Source of the DNA: Cohnella cholangitidis
GTDB lineage: Bacteria; Bacillota; Bacilli; Paenibacillales; Paenibacillaceae
Reading direction: 5' to 3'
DNA: 64,000 nucleotides
Assembly: GCF_014107495.1 (NCBI RefSeq)
Contig: NZ_CP041969.1
Location: 2,815,501 to 2,879,500 of the forward strand
Position numbers and translations under genes: made by a program. Position 1 is the stretch's first letter; each line of letters starts with the position of its first letter. Below, one piece after another: positions 8,974-17,651 of the stretch. A model generated the notes under the pieces. It was not told the origin of the DNA. It ran no database searches and was given only the letters and a program-made list of their open reading frames with translations.

Positions 8974-9756
8974 CTATTCATTCGCTAACGGATTCAACGT
9001 AGGGTCTCCACCCAATATGCCGCCATCGACTGCAATGACCTGTCCTGTCACAAAGGATGCTTCCTCCGAGAGTAGAAAGACAATCATATTCGCTACATCG
9101 TCAGGAGTTCCCAATCGTTTCAAAGGTGTACGTTTAATCAGTCTGTCACGGTAATTTCGGTTTTCCGGAAGCGAGAGATCCACGAACGGAGTTGCAATAT
9201 AGCCGGGGCTTACTTGGTTTACGCGAATGCCGTAGTCGGCAAACTCGGTCGCATGCGTTCTCGTAATCTGCGACACGCCGCCCTTAGCTGCGCCATAGAT
9301 AGCCACATTGTGTACCCCATAGTGGGAGAGCATAGACCCGATATTAACAATGCGCCCCCCATTGTTCTGCTTCATTACTTTCGCGGCTGCGGTGGAGGCG
9401 AAGAATGTGCCTGCCAGGTTTGTATCGATGATCTGTTTCCACTCTTCGTAAGTGTAATCTACGGCTGCCTTGCGGAAATTCATCCCTGCACAATTGACCA
9501 GCATATGAATATGGCCGAAATCATGCCCGATCTGCTCAACGACTTGTCCAATTTGCTCCGCATTGGATACATCCGCTTGATAGAAATGCAATTTGCCAGT
9601 ATATACGGGCTTGCTCCGGATGAATTCATTCGCGCGATCGGCGCTGCGTCCAAGTACAATGCAAATCGCCCCATTATCCAACAACTTCTTCACGGCGGCT
9701 GCGCCAATCCCCGAATAGCCGCCCGTAACGACTGCAATTTCTCCGTTGAATTTCAT
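8974..9756 (-). CDS. SDR family oxidoreductase
   Basis: A 260-residue classical short-chain dehydrogenase. The cofactor loop TGGYSGIG, the NCAGMN motif, the active-site serine in VNIGSMLSHYG, the YGAAKGG tyrosine-lysine pair and the C-terminal GQVIAVDGGILGG are all seen. It follows the MalG-type permease by 43 bases in the same direction and belongs to the same likely operon, so an imported sugar, sugar acid or polyol is the probable substrate. Exact specificity cannot be read. Confidence 0.9.
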   Translation of the reverse strand: MKFNGEIAVVTGGYSGIGAAAVKKLLDNGAICIVLGRSADRANEFIRSKPVYTGKLHFYQADVSNAEQIGQVVEQIGHDFGHIHMLVNCAGMNFRKAAVDYTYEEWKQIIDTNLAGTFFASTAAAKVMKQNNGGRIVNIGSMLSHYGVHNVAIYGAAKGGVSQITRTHATEFADYGIRVNQVSPGYIATPFVDLSLPENRNYRDRLIKRTPLKRLGTPDDVANMIVFLLSEEASFVTGQVIAVDGGILGGDPTLNPLANE

Positions 9757-9799
9757 ACTTCCGATTCATCCTCTCAATGCTGTCAAATGAAGTCCCGAT

Positions 9800-10657
9800 T
9801 CACGATTTCACGGAGCCCGCGGTTAGTCCGGAAATCAACATCTTGCCCAGGAACGTGAAGACGATAATCGATGGAATAATTGCGGTAGCCGCCGCGGCGG
9901 TGAGCGGCCCCCACTCTTGGCCAAAGAAGCCTAAATATTGATAGATCGCAAGCTGCACGGGTCTTAGATTAGGACTGTTAATCATAATGGACGAAAGAAT
10001 AAATTCATTCCACGCGCCCAAGAAGATGAATAACGCCGCTGCCGCCAATGCGGGCCTGCACAATACCGAAACCATTCCGAATACGATGTAGAACCGGGAT
10101 GCGCCGTCAATCGTTGCCGCTTCGTCTACTTCGACGGGAATCGTTTCCACGCCCGATTTAATGATCCAAATCGCCATAGGGAGATTATAAGCCGTATAGA
10201 GTATCGGTAATGTGTACCACTCATTCAAAAAACCCAATTGACTCATATACAAATAGTTAGGGATGATAAGCGCCGAACTGCCGATAGATAAAGGGATACA
10301 GAATACGATCAAGTAAAACATCGGTTTCTTAAACCTGAACGAGAATCTATCGAATCCATACGCGGCTAACAATCCGAGAATCAATCCAAAAGCAATGGAG
10401 GCAACGCAGTACAAAATACTGTTGACGAAGGTGCTTAAATAGCCCCCTTCGAAAATCCTTATATAGTGTTCAAAAGAAGCTTCAAAGTTAAATATTTTGG
10501 GCGGAAATGCAAAGATATCAGAGGGAGACATAATTGAAGTTTTAACTCCCCAGAGGATGGGGACGATATTGATAACGATAACGAACCCAAATATGAGAAA
10601 CAGCGCAACCGACTTTAATGATCCCAAGAAAGCAACGTTTAGTCCTTTAGATCTCAT
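9800..10657 (-). CDS. Sugar ABC transporter permease (MalG type)
   Basis: A 285-residue inner-membrane permease with six predicted membrane spans (first: VALFLIFGFVIVINIVPILW). The cytoplasmic EAA loop is EAATIDGASRFYIVFGMVSV, which docks to the ATPase; the ending AAAATAIIPSIIVFTFLGK is typical of the MalG/CUT1 family. Its start overlaps the end of the partner permease by 11 bases. No ATPase gene is present in the cluster, so a shared MsmX-type ATPase encoded elsewhere is likely, as in other Firmicutes. Confidence 0.93.
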   Translation of the reverse strand: MRSKGLNVAFLGSLKSVALFLIFGFVIVINIVPILWGVKTSIMSPSDIFAFPPKIFNFEASFEHYIRIFEGGYLSTFVNSILYCVASIAFGLILGLLAAYGFDRFSFRFKKPMFYLIVFCIPLSIGSSALIIPNYLYMSQLGFLNEWYTLPILYTAYNLPMAIWIIKSGVETIPVEVDEAATIDGASRFYIVFGMVSVLCRPALAAAALFIFLGAWNEFILSSIMINSPNLRPVQLAIYQYLGFFGQEWGPLTAAAATAIIPSIIVFTFLGKMLISGLTAGSVKS

Positions 10658-11525
10658 ATTTCACCATCCTGATGTAAAGCGAGATTAACAAAATATTAAT
10701 CATGAGCACGATAAAAGATAGCGCGCTGGCAACTCCGAAATTATAGTAGACAAATCCCTGGTGATATAATTCCATTGTGATCACGTTTGTCGCATCGCCC
10801 GGACCGCCGCCCGTTAATACCATAGGTACGTCCACATTGTTAAAATTACTAAGCATAAGAATAATCGATGTAACCATAATCGGCGTTTTCAACAGCGGCA
10901 TTTTAATGAGCCAGAACGTTTGCCACTTGTTTGTGCCATCCACTTGTCCGGCCTCTATAAGCTCCTTCGGAATACTCTTCAATCCCGCTAGAATCAAGAC
11001 CATTGCAAATCCGATCGTGCGCCATGCTATTACGAATATCAATGCGATAGGTGCCGTTGTGGGATTACCTAATAGATCCGCCTCTTGAAGGCCGATTCCA
11101 TCCAGAATGTAATTCAACAACCCCAAGTTATTGAAGATCCATTTCCACAACAGGGCCCCGACAACCATTGAGATTACCCAAGGGATTAACACAATGATCT
11201 GGATAATATAGGCGGTAAAGCCCTTCTTCGAATTGATCCATAACGCAAGCAATGTGCCCGATACGATCGATATGAATAATCCCACAAAAGTCGCAACGAA
11301 CGTGATCGACAGCGAGGACAAGACATCTTCGCTCGTAAATACCTTTATATAATTTTTAAGTCCCACAAAGTTTCCAAGTTGCAAATACTTCATGTCATAA
11401 AGGCTAATATAAATTGTAAAAAACAGCGGGATGATCAGGATTACAGATAAAAACAAGATGCTCGGCGCGACCAGTATAGCTCCCAATTTATTCGCTCTCA
11501 CAAGTTTGTCCCTCCAGTGCTGCAC
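10647..11525 (-). CDS. Sugar ABC transporter permease (MalF type)
   Basis: A 292-residue permease with six predicted spans, the first at LGAILVAPSILFLSVILIIP. The EAA loop reads ELIEAGQVDGTNKWQTFWLI, and the VPMVLTGGGPGDATNVITME segment is the hallmark of the MalF-like partner in CUT1 sugar importers. It follows the binding-protein gene by 89 bases and overlaps the MalG-type gene by 11 bases, so the three form one importer. Confidence 0.93.
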   Translation of the reverse strand: MQHWRDKLVRANKLGAILVAPSILFLSVILIIPLFFTIYISLYDMKYLQLGNFVGLKNYIKVFTSEDVLSSLSITFVATFVGLFISIVSGTLLALWINSKKGFTAYIIQIIVLIPWVISMVVGALLWKWIFNNLGLLNYILDGIGLQEADLLGNPTTAPIALIFVIAWRTIGFAMVLILAGLKSIPKELIEAGQVDGTNKWQTFWLIKMPLLKTPIMVTSIILMLSNFNNVDVPMVLTGGGPGDATNVITMELYHQGFVYYNFGVASALSFIVLMINILLISLYIRMVKYEI

Positions 11526-11614
11526 GAATTGCCTTATCCTCTTAACTGCCGCGGACCGACTTGCCTGCTCGCAGCAGTTAAGAAGGATTATTGCTATTCA
11601 ATCATCGGACTTCA

Positions 11615-12958
11615 TTAATCTGCTCCGACTCTATCATTGAATACCTTCTCGGCAGCTTCCAAAGCCGCTTTGACATCTTTGCCTTTCACCAATACATCCT
11701 GAGCGACGTTATTCAGATCGGCCTGCCATCCGCTAATCGGGAATTGCCAAGGCTGCGCATAACCGTGCGAAGCAAACCCTTCCGCCATGACAGACAAGTA
11801 TTTCTTGTCCGGCTTATTCAAGAAATCGGAATTGCTTTGAACGGTGGATTTGCGAACCGGCACTTGGCCGCCCGTCTTCATCCAGATCTCATCGGACTCT
11901 TTATTGATCAAATGCTGTATTAACTTACCGGCCTCTTGTTTATGCTTGCTTCCGGACCATATGCTCACATTCCATCCGTTGATAACGCCTGGAGAGAACG
12001 ATGTCCCATCTTCACCCGGGAAGTAAGTCATTTGAACCGTGCTTCCATCAAAGGTAGATTCCGCTTGCAGCGTAGGAACCCTCACGCCTGCGCCGATCAT
12101 CATGGCATATCTTCCCGCCTTGAAGTCGTTGTAGACATCCTCTACGGTAGACGACACTGCGTTATCCGGCGTAACTTTATGCTTTCTAACCATATCCAAT
12201 TGGAGCTCCATCGATGCGACTCCCGCATCCGTACTCCAATTCGCTTTGCCGTCTTCCGCGAACAGATCCCCTTGCTTGCTAATGGCGGATGGCGCGAACA
12301 CTTGCGGATCGGTAGACTCTGCGCTAAATGCTTGCCCTAAGCCATATCTTTGGAGGCCGGTTGCCGAATCCTTCTCCGTCAGCTTCGTAGCCGCATCGAT
12401 GAGATCATCCCAAGACTTGAACGGAAGCTCGATACCTTTCTCCTTCAACAAATCTTCTCGGTACAGGAGAGCGATATAGTTTCTTGATAACGTAACTTGA
12501 TAATGCTTGCCGTCTTTATTTCCGAATTTCCAGTAAGCATCATCGATATCTTCAAGGTCTTCCTTAGACCATTCGTTCAAGAAAAGGCTTTCAAAATCGG
12601 CCACGGCATTTTGTTGCAGAACGGTTCCAAAATCGCCCATGTTGGTCCAGATTACATCCGGCGCATTGCCCGTTTGATGCGCAGCAAGAAACTTGGTGCC
12701 AAGCGTGTCCCATGTCTGCGGTTCTACCACGACTTTAATATTTGAATTGTCTCTTTCGAAGTTTTGAATAATTTGCTTTAGCGCGGCTTCTCTCGGGCTC
12801 GTCCCATTGGGGTCTAGAAAGGTCCACATCTTAATCGTTGTTGTTCCAGAGGATGTTCCTTCTCCGTCTTCCGTTTTCGATTGACAAGCAGCGGCAAATA
12901 TCATTACGCAACAGAGCATGAGCATTAACAGAGTTTTTCGTATTTTCTGATTTCCCAT
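11615..12958 (-). CDS. Extracellular sugar-binding lipoprotein of an ABC importer
   Basis: A 447-residue solute-binding protein of family 1. A lipoprotein signal (LMLMLCCVMIFAAAC, lipobox cysteine) is followed by a low-complexity linker EDGEGTSSGTTT and the mature fold (IKMWTFLDPNG, VVEPQTWDTLGTKFLAAHQT, APDVIWTNMGDF). It captures the sugar outside the cell and passes it to the two permeases downstream. The start at 12958 follows AGGGGGAAATTACAAA; a longer frame to 13006 has no site. It is divergent from the AraC regulator at 13193. Confidence 0.92.
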   Translation of the reverse strand: MGNQKIRKTLLMLMLCCVMIFAAACQSKTEDGEGTSSGTTTIKMWTFLDPNGTSPREAALKQIIQNFERDNSNIKVVVEPQTWDTLGTKFLAAHQTGNAPDVIWTNMGDFGTVLQQNAVADFESLFLNEWSKEDLEDIDDAYWKFGNKDGKHYQVTLSRNYIALLYREDLLKEKGIELPFKSWDDLIDAATKLTEKDSATGLQRYGLGQAFSAESTDPQVFAPSAISKQGDLFAEDGKANWSTDAGVASMELQLDMVRKHKVTPDNAVSSTVEDVYNDFKAGRYAMMIGAGVRVPTLQAESTFDGSTVQMTYFPGEDGTSFSPGVINGWNVSIWSGSKHKQEAGKLIQHLINKESDEIWMKTGGQVPVRKSTVQSNSDFLNKPDKKYLSVMAEGFASHGYAQPWQFPISGWQADLNNVAQDVLVKGKDVKAALEAAEKVFNDRVGAD

Positions 12959-13146
12959 TTTGTAATTTCCCCCTAAATTGTGGTCAATCATCGTCCGGTG
13001 CCTCATATCCTAAGCTCCTTTCTATTGTTCTCTTCGAGATTTGTTAACAAGTAAAAACTAACATACGGAGAAAGGGCTTACCATGAACTAATCACCTTGA
13101 TATGCATTATTAAATTGTGATAACATCGTCAACATAAAAACAATAA

Positions 13147-13160
13147 TGTATGCGCTTACG
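13147..13160. promoter_or_regulatory. Candidate catabolite response element (cre)
   Basis: TGTATGCGCTTACG, read on the other strand as CGTAAGCGCATACA, fits the CcpA consensus TGNAANCGNWNNCA at all but the first position. It lies in the divergent control region between the sugar-binding protein and AraC genes, where carbon catabolite repression would be expected. A single mismatch site can arise by chance. Confidence 0.5.
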
Positions 13161-13192
13161 ATATCAGATTCGAAATATTGCAGGTGATTCCT

Positions 13193-14044
13193 ATGAACGA
13201 TGCTCTAGGCGACTTACACAACATGGTTCCGCATTTTACTCAGGTCATACACAGGATGGTCAATGGTTCATGGGTCAATCATCGAAAGATCTGGGACACT
13301 CACTCCTTTATCCTTGTCTATGATGGTGAAGCAGTCATAGGATGTAACGAAGAAAAACGGGTTGCCAAGGGAGATTTGATCTATTTCAAACCCGGCGATG
13401 TTAGATGGGGATACACCTTCGAAGAAAATCCAATGAAATGCTACGGTATGGATTTTCAATATTCCTGCCTTTTGTACGAGGATAACGACTGGGTCAAGAG
13501 AGATATCCCCTTGCCGTTACCTTCTTTTCTCCACATCGACGACTCGCATCTGTTCTCTAGAGTGCTCAGCTTGTTTCAGAATTTAACGAAGGAATGGATA
13601 TCGCCCGCAACATTCAATAAAGTGTCTAAAGAACGCTCCTATTTCATGGAGATGCTTAACCTTCTATTGCTATGGAATTCCTCCAAGCAATCTTTCAATT
13701 ACGATAAAATCAGGAAAGTAGAGAAAATAACTCGATACATTCTTGATAACTATGCGAAAAAGGTGAAGCTTCAGGATTTGGCCGACTATGTCCAACTCAG
13801 TCAGTCTTATCTTCAGGTCATCTTTAAAGAAATTACCGGAAGCTCTCCGATTGAATTTTTGCTTACCGTACGCATCAATATGTCCAAAGAATTGATGAAG
13901 GAAGGCTATCATAATATCGGAGAAATTTCGGAGTTAGTCGGCTTTAACGATGCCTTCTATTTCAGCAGGTGCTTCAAAAAAATGGAAGGCGTTACGCCTA
14001 CGGAATACCGAAGCATCGCTTCTTCGCAACGCCAATTTGTATAA
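13193..14044 (+). CDS. AraC family regulator with cupin sensor domain
   Basis: A 283-residue AraC/XylS regulator. The N-terminal part is a cupin-like ligand pocket (HSFILVYDGEAVIGCNEEKR, KGDLIYFKPGDVRWGYTF); the C-terminus is a double helix-turn-helix (VKLQDLADYVQLSQSYLQVI, then IGEISELVGFNDAFYFSRCF and the GVTPTEYR ending). ATG 13193 is preceded by AGGTGA five bases upstream. Divergent from the sugar importer operon, it is the natural candidate for its substrate-dependent activator, perhaps also of the FAD oxidoreductase and dehydrogenase genes that follow. Confidence 0.9.
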   Translation: MNDALGDLHNMVPHFTQVIHRMVNGSWVNHRKIWDTHSFILVYDGEAVIGCNEEKRVAKGDLIYFKPGDVRWGYTFEENPMKCYGMDFQYSCLLYEDNDWVKRDIPLPLPSFLHIDDSHLFSRVLSLFQNLTKEWISPATFNKVSKERSYFMEMLNLLLLWNSSKQSFNYDKIRKVEKITRYILDNYAKKVKLQDLADYVQLSQSYLQVIFKEITGSSPIEFLLTVRINMSKELMKEGYHNIGEISELVGFNDAFYFSRCFKKMEGVTPTEYRSIASSQRQFV

Positions 14045-14054
14045 CGGAAGCAAG

Positions 14055-14105
14055 ACAAGAGGATGTCTCGGAAGCCGAAGCTTCTGGGACATCCTCTTGT
14101 TTCCT
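14055..14105. terminator. Bidirectional terminator between AraC and FAD oxidoreductase genes
   Basis: A perfect 13-base stem, ACAAGAGGATGTC / GACATCCTCTTGT, encloses a loop with its own GAAGC / GCTTC hairpin and is followed by TTTCCTTATTTT. The two flanking genes converge on it. Confidence 0.9.
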
Positions 14106-14114
14106 TATTTTAAT

Positions 14115-16361
14115 CTAGCGCACGCGGATCTCTACGACTTCGGCATAAGCGGTCCCATTCGTTTGTTCTACGACAAGTCTTAGCTGCTGCGTTCGAACCG
14201 CGTTCTCCGGCGCGTGAACCCTTTTGCGTTGACGATTGCTCTTGACTTCAAATAGAACTCGCCAATGGCCATTCTCCAGCGTCTCCAGACGGTAGTCCTT
14301 GACCAATTCCGGTACCACGTCGAATTCAGTCCGATGGTGATGCAGATTAATCAGATCCTCATTGACGTCATCGTTGAAAGTGACGTGGATTTCGTTGACG
14401 CTTATCGCTTTGTCCCAACTCAATTGAACCCAAGCTTCATGCTCCCGATGCTCTGCGAGCCACATATGCGGTCCGCCGAATGGGCGCATGAATCCGTCAA
14501 TGACTTTATTGGGTTCAAATGCTTTCGTTTCATTAACCAAACGGAAGCAGAAAGGCTTGCGAACCACGCGCTTCATGTTCCATTTTACGACTAACTGATC
14601 TTGATTCAGCGACTCCATGCCGCGGGCAACATTCAAGGCTTTCTCTTTCACGAACGAAAGAACGCCGCTCATCGGTTTATGCGATAGATAAACAGATACG
14701 TCCGGGTTTTCTTTAATGATGACGAAAGCATTTTGTAAGCGCTCAGGCGCCCAAGGCAGATTAAATTCAACCCATTGTTTACTACCTTTCTCTACAGCTT
14801 GAGAATCGCTTGCTTGAAGAGTATGCGGAATATAGTTTTCCGATCTTCCCGTATCCCAAATTTCAACTACAACTGTCGTGTCCTTGGCCGCATCAAGCAA
14901 AATTTGGATCTTGTCGATCTTAGGATCGACCGGCAGCAACAAGGCAACATCCGTACAAAGCTCGAATTCCTCATCAGCCTGCTCTACCGCAAGATGATTC
15001 AAATAACCTGATGCCGTTACCGTCGCTTGGAGCGCAAGATCCGCCGCATCCTCATTCTTTATTCCTATAACGGAAGCATCTTCCCACAGGAGAGTCTGCT
15101 GTAATTGTTTCAAGTGATTTCGGTAAATTTCCCTAGGCGAAACACCATGTTCAACGCATAGCGCTGCCGCAATTCCCGCTGCTTGTCCGACTGACGCGCA
15201 AGTACCCATCACTCGCGACGATCCGAATGCAATATGGGTTGCGCTAATATTTCTTCCCGCGAAAAGAAGATTGTTTACATTGACCGAGTATAGCGAACGA
15301 TAGGGAATTTGATAGATTCCATCCGAGTGAAAATGCTTGGATGTGTAGTCGGAGGCATACATCCCCTCAGGCGGATGCAGGTCGATCGACCAACCTCCGA
15401 ACGTCACGTAATCCTCGAATTGCGTCTGACGCTCCAAATCGTTCTGATTTAATACGTAATCTCCTTTAAATCGACGAAATTCCCTTTTGCCGGGGACGCT
15501 GCCGACCCATTCCAACGTCATATTATCCGCATTGAATTTTCCCGAGTTTTTAATATAATCCCAGATTCCATAGATGACAGACCATAACTCGTCGCGAATT
15601 CGTTCATTGTCATGGAGCGTATCTATTTCCTCCGCTCCCCCCCACTCGATCCACCAATAGTGACAACCCGAATCTCCGCTGTTCAGAACTCTTTTGATTG
15701 GAATCGCCGTTTGCGTAATATCCTTCGTAAAGCTCGGCGGAACGAACTTCACGGGACGTCCCGCGTCCTTCGTATAGAATAGCAACGTGCTTCCCAGAGT
15801 AATATGATCGGATACCTCAGGCGCCCAAGCTTCATGGAACTCGTGCTTCGCCTCGCGCCCGATTTGATATTTGGCACCCGCTAGAAAACCGACGAGGCCG
15901 TCTCCCGTGCAGTCCAGGAATACGGGGCTTTCAAAGCGTATTTTACGTTCCGAACCCATCATCCAGCCCGTTACGGTACGAATTTGACGAGAATTTTCAT
16001 CTCCATCCGCTTCGACCTCATGCACATCCGTATTTAAAAACAATTGAATATTCGGTTCGCTGCGCACCTTCTCTAAGACAATAAGATCCCAGTAGTAAGG
16101 ATTGCCTTCCGGGTTCGCGTATTGATTCTCTACAAACATTTCGCCTAGAATCCCCGTCTCCCTGGCGTACCTGTTCACGCCATGACCCGTTGCCCCTACG
16201 ACCCAAACGCGAACTTCGCTGCTTGAGTTGCCGCCCAATACGGGACGGTTCTGAACGAGCGACACCGTCTTGCCCAAGCGCGCGGCAGCAACTGCCGCGC
16301 ATACTCCCGAAAGGCCTCCGCCGATGACGGTTACATCTGACTGAACGTGTTCGAACCTCAT
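14115..16361 (-). CDS. FAD-dependent oxidoreductase with C-terminal extension
   Basis: A 748-residue flavoprotein of the FAD_oxidored type. The N-terminal dinucleotide loop is VTVIGGGLSGVCAAVAAARL, followed by LGGNSSSEVRVWV and the second-strand CTGDGLVGFLAGA; NLLFAGRNISATHIAFGSSR marks the FAD-closing end near residue 370. Residues from about 440 on form beta-rich carbohydrate-binding-like domains. No signal peptide, so it acts in the cytosol. The family is common in glycan-use clusters, and here it shares strand with a zinc dehydrogenase 23 bases upstream and neighbours the sugar importer. The exact substrate is unknown; oxidation of a sugar hydroxyl is inferred. Confidence 0.85.
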   Translation of the reverse strand: MRFEHVQSDVTVIGGGLSGVCAAVAAARLGKTVSLVQNRPVLGGNSSSEVRVWVVGATGHGVNRYARETGILGEMFVENQYANPEGNPYYWDLIVLEKVRSEPNIQLFLNTDVHEVEADGDENSRQIRTVTGWMMGSERKIRFESPVFLDCTGDGLVGFLAGAKYQIGREAKHEFHEAWAPEVSDHITLGSTLLFYTKDAGRPVKFVPPSFTKDITQTAIPIKRVLNSGDSGCHYWWIEWGGAEEIDTLHDNERIRDELWSVIYGIWDYIKNSGKFNADNMTLEWVGSVPGKREFRRFKGDYVLNQNDLERQTQFEDYVTFGGWSIDLHPPEGMYASDYTSKHFHSDGIYQIPYRSLYSVNVNNLLFAGRNISATHIAFGSSRVMGTCASVGQAAGIAAALCVEHGVSPREIYRNHLKQLQQTLLWEDASVIGIKNEDAADLALQATVTASGYLNHLAVEQADEEFELCTDVALLLPVDPKIDKIQILLDAAKDTTVVVEIWDTGRSENYIPHTLQASDSQAVEKGSKQWVEFNLPWAPERLQNAFVIIKENPDVSVYLSHKPMSGVLSFVKEKALNVARGMESLNQDQLVVKWNMKRVVRKPFCFRLVNETKAFEPNKVIDGFMRPFGGPHMWLAEHREHEAWVQLSWDKAISVNEIHVTFNDDVNEDLINLHHHRTEFDVVPELVKDYRLETLENGHWRVLFEVKSNRQRKRVHAPENAVRTQQLRLVVEQTNGTAYAEVVEIRVR

Positions 16362-16384
16362 GATAGATCACTCCGTTTTCTTCT

Positions 16385-17380
16385 CTAAAGTTGTATTTGC
16401 GTCTTGAGGAAATCTCGACTCTTCGGACCATTAAAAAAGTCGACCGCTTGCTCTAAAGTTAATGTCTGCGATACCAAATGGTCGACCTGGATGCGTCCTT
16501 CATGGATCCACCTCATCGCGGGAATCGTTGTATAATGGACCGCCATCGAGCCTAAAATCGTCCAATCTTTATTGAACAACTTAAATGGATTCAGCGGGAC
16601 AGTGACATCCTGTTCGGCTACTCCGAATTGCAAGTATTTCGCGGCAGGCCCCATATAGGTAAACGCCTTTTCAATGACGGACGGAATACCTGTCGCCTCT
16701 ACAACGATATCGAAGGTTTGTCCGCATAAAAGCGCGTCCTGATCCTTGCTTAATACCGTCCTGGTCGCGCCGAATTTCATCGCCATTTCCAGCTTAGGCG
16801 AAGAAACATCCACGACAACCAACTCGGCGGCTCCCGAGCTCGAGATCGCTTGTAAGAGCTGTTGCCCCATCGCGCCCGCTCCAAACAGAATGACTCTGTT
16901 CCCCGCCTGAATTTGCAAACGATTCATGGCGTATACGACGCAGGCCATCGGCTCAATAAAAGCACCTTGTTGAAACGTCATTTGAGCCGGCAGCTTAACA
17001 AGCGTATGTGCGGGTACACGGACAAACTCTGCCATGCTTCCATTTCTCGTCACGCCCGTAGCTGCGAAATTTACGCATTGATTCGATCGGCGGGTCTGAC
17101 AATATTCGCAATGTCCGCAAAAAATATTCGGATCAGAGCTCACTCTGTCCCCTACCGCGTATCCGGCGACATTGGATCCAAGCTCATGAACCGTTCCGGA
17201 AAACTCATGACCGGGAATCAGCGGATAGGATGATAAATAAGTGCCTTCATAAATATGAATATCCGTCCCGCAAATCCCTGTGCGTTCCACTTTTATCGTG
17301 ACTTCATTGTCTCGCGGTTTCGGATACGCAACCTCCAGAACTTTAGCTTGAAAAGGCTTTTCGATAACAAGCGCCTTCAT
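16385..17380 (-). CDS. Zinc-dependent alcohol dehydrogenase (MDR family)
   Basis: A 331-residue medium-chain dehydrogenase, paralogous to the one at 7909. Catalytic zinc residues C37, H58 and E59 (GICGTD, GHEFSG) and a structural zinc loop FCGHCEYCQTRRSNQC are seen; the cofactor loop is LFGAGAMGQQLL. I start it at 17380, after AGAGGTGGGAACGAC; the frame stays open further upstream through a poly(G) tract but has no sensible N-terminus there. It precedes the FAD oxidoreductase by 23 bases, so the two are co-transcribed and likely act on the same sugar or polyol. Confidence 0.9.
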   Translation of the reverse strand: MKALVIEKPFQAKVLEVAYPKPRDNEVTIKVERTGICGTDIHIYEGTYLSSYPLIPGHEFSGTVHELGSNVAGYAVGDRVSSDPNIFCGHCEYCQTRRSNQCVNFAATGVTRNGSMAEFVRVPAHTLVKLPAQMTFQQGAFIEPMACVVYAMNRLQIQAGNRVILFGAGAMGQQLLQAISSSGAAELVVVDVSSPKLEMAMKFGATRTVLSKDQDALLCGQTFDIVVEATGIPSVIEKAFTYMGPAAKYLQFGVAEQDVTVPLNPFKLFNKDWTILGSMAVHYTTIPAMRWIHEGRIQVDHLVSQTLTLEQAVDFFNGPKSRDFLKTQIQL

Positions 17381-17440
17381 GTCGTTCCCACCTCTTATTC
17401 CAGTATCAGAATGAAAGCATGATGCTCTTCGGTCAGTACT

Positions 17441-17453
17441 CCCCCCCCCCCCC
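17441..17453. repeat. Homopolymer tract of 13 C
   Basis: Thirteen consecutive C residues (G on the coding strand of the downstream dehydrogenase) lie about 60 bases upstream of that gene's start at 17380, in its leader or promoter. Tracts of this length are prone to slippage during replication and also to sequencing error. Confidence 0.9.
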
Positions 17454-17571
17454 ATTAAATTCAATTATGACCGTCACTTCTAACCTTTCCTGCAACCTTG
17501 TGGTCAAACATAACATTCCAATCCCTGCACTAACATGGATTAATCGGGCTTAACTGTACTATCTGATGCTT

Positions 17572-17620
17572 AAATTAAAAAAGAAGAGGATGCACCCAAG
17601 GTTATAACCTTAGTGCATCC
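17572..17620 (-). terminator. Terminator after the ECF42 sigma factor gene
   Basis: Read on the minus strand, a long hairpin pairs GGATGCAC with GTGCATCC and contains an inner AAGGTTATAACCTT palindrome; it is followed by TCTTCTTTTTTAATTT. It lies 32 bases beyond the sigma factor stop. Confidence 0.88.
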
Positions 17621-17651
17621 CCTATCCTATTGGGTGCCCTCCAAAATCCTT

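Noticed and set aside
14115..16361. FAD protein as a classical fumarate reductase or succinate dehydrogenase subunit.
   Set aside because: No matching active-site region or partner subunits; length and C-terminal beta-rich domains fit the FAD_oxidored type of glycan clusters.
17441..17464. Extension of the zinc dehydrogenase frame through the poly(G) tract to a TTG codon at 17464.
   Set aside because: It would add an unnatural Gly-rich N-terminus, has no binding site there, and the start at 17380 gives the normal family N-terminus.
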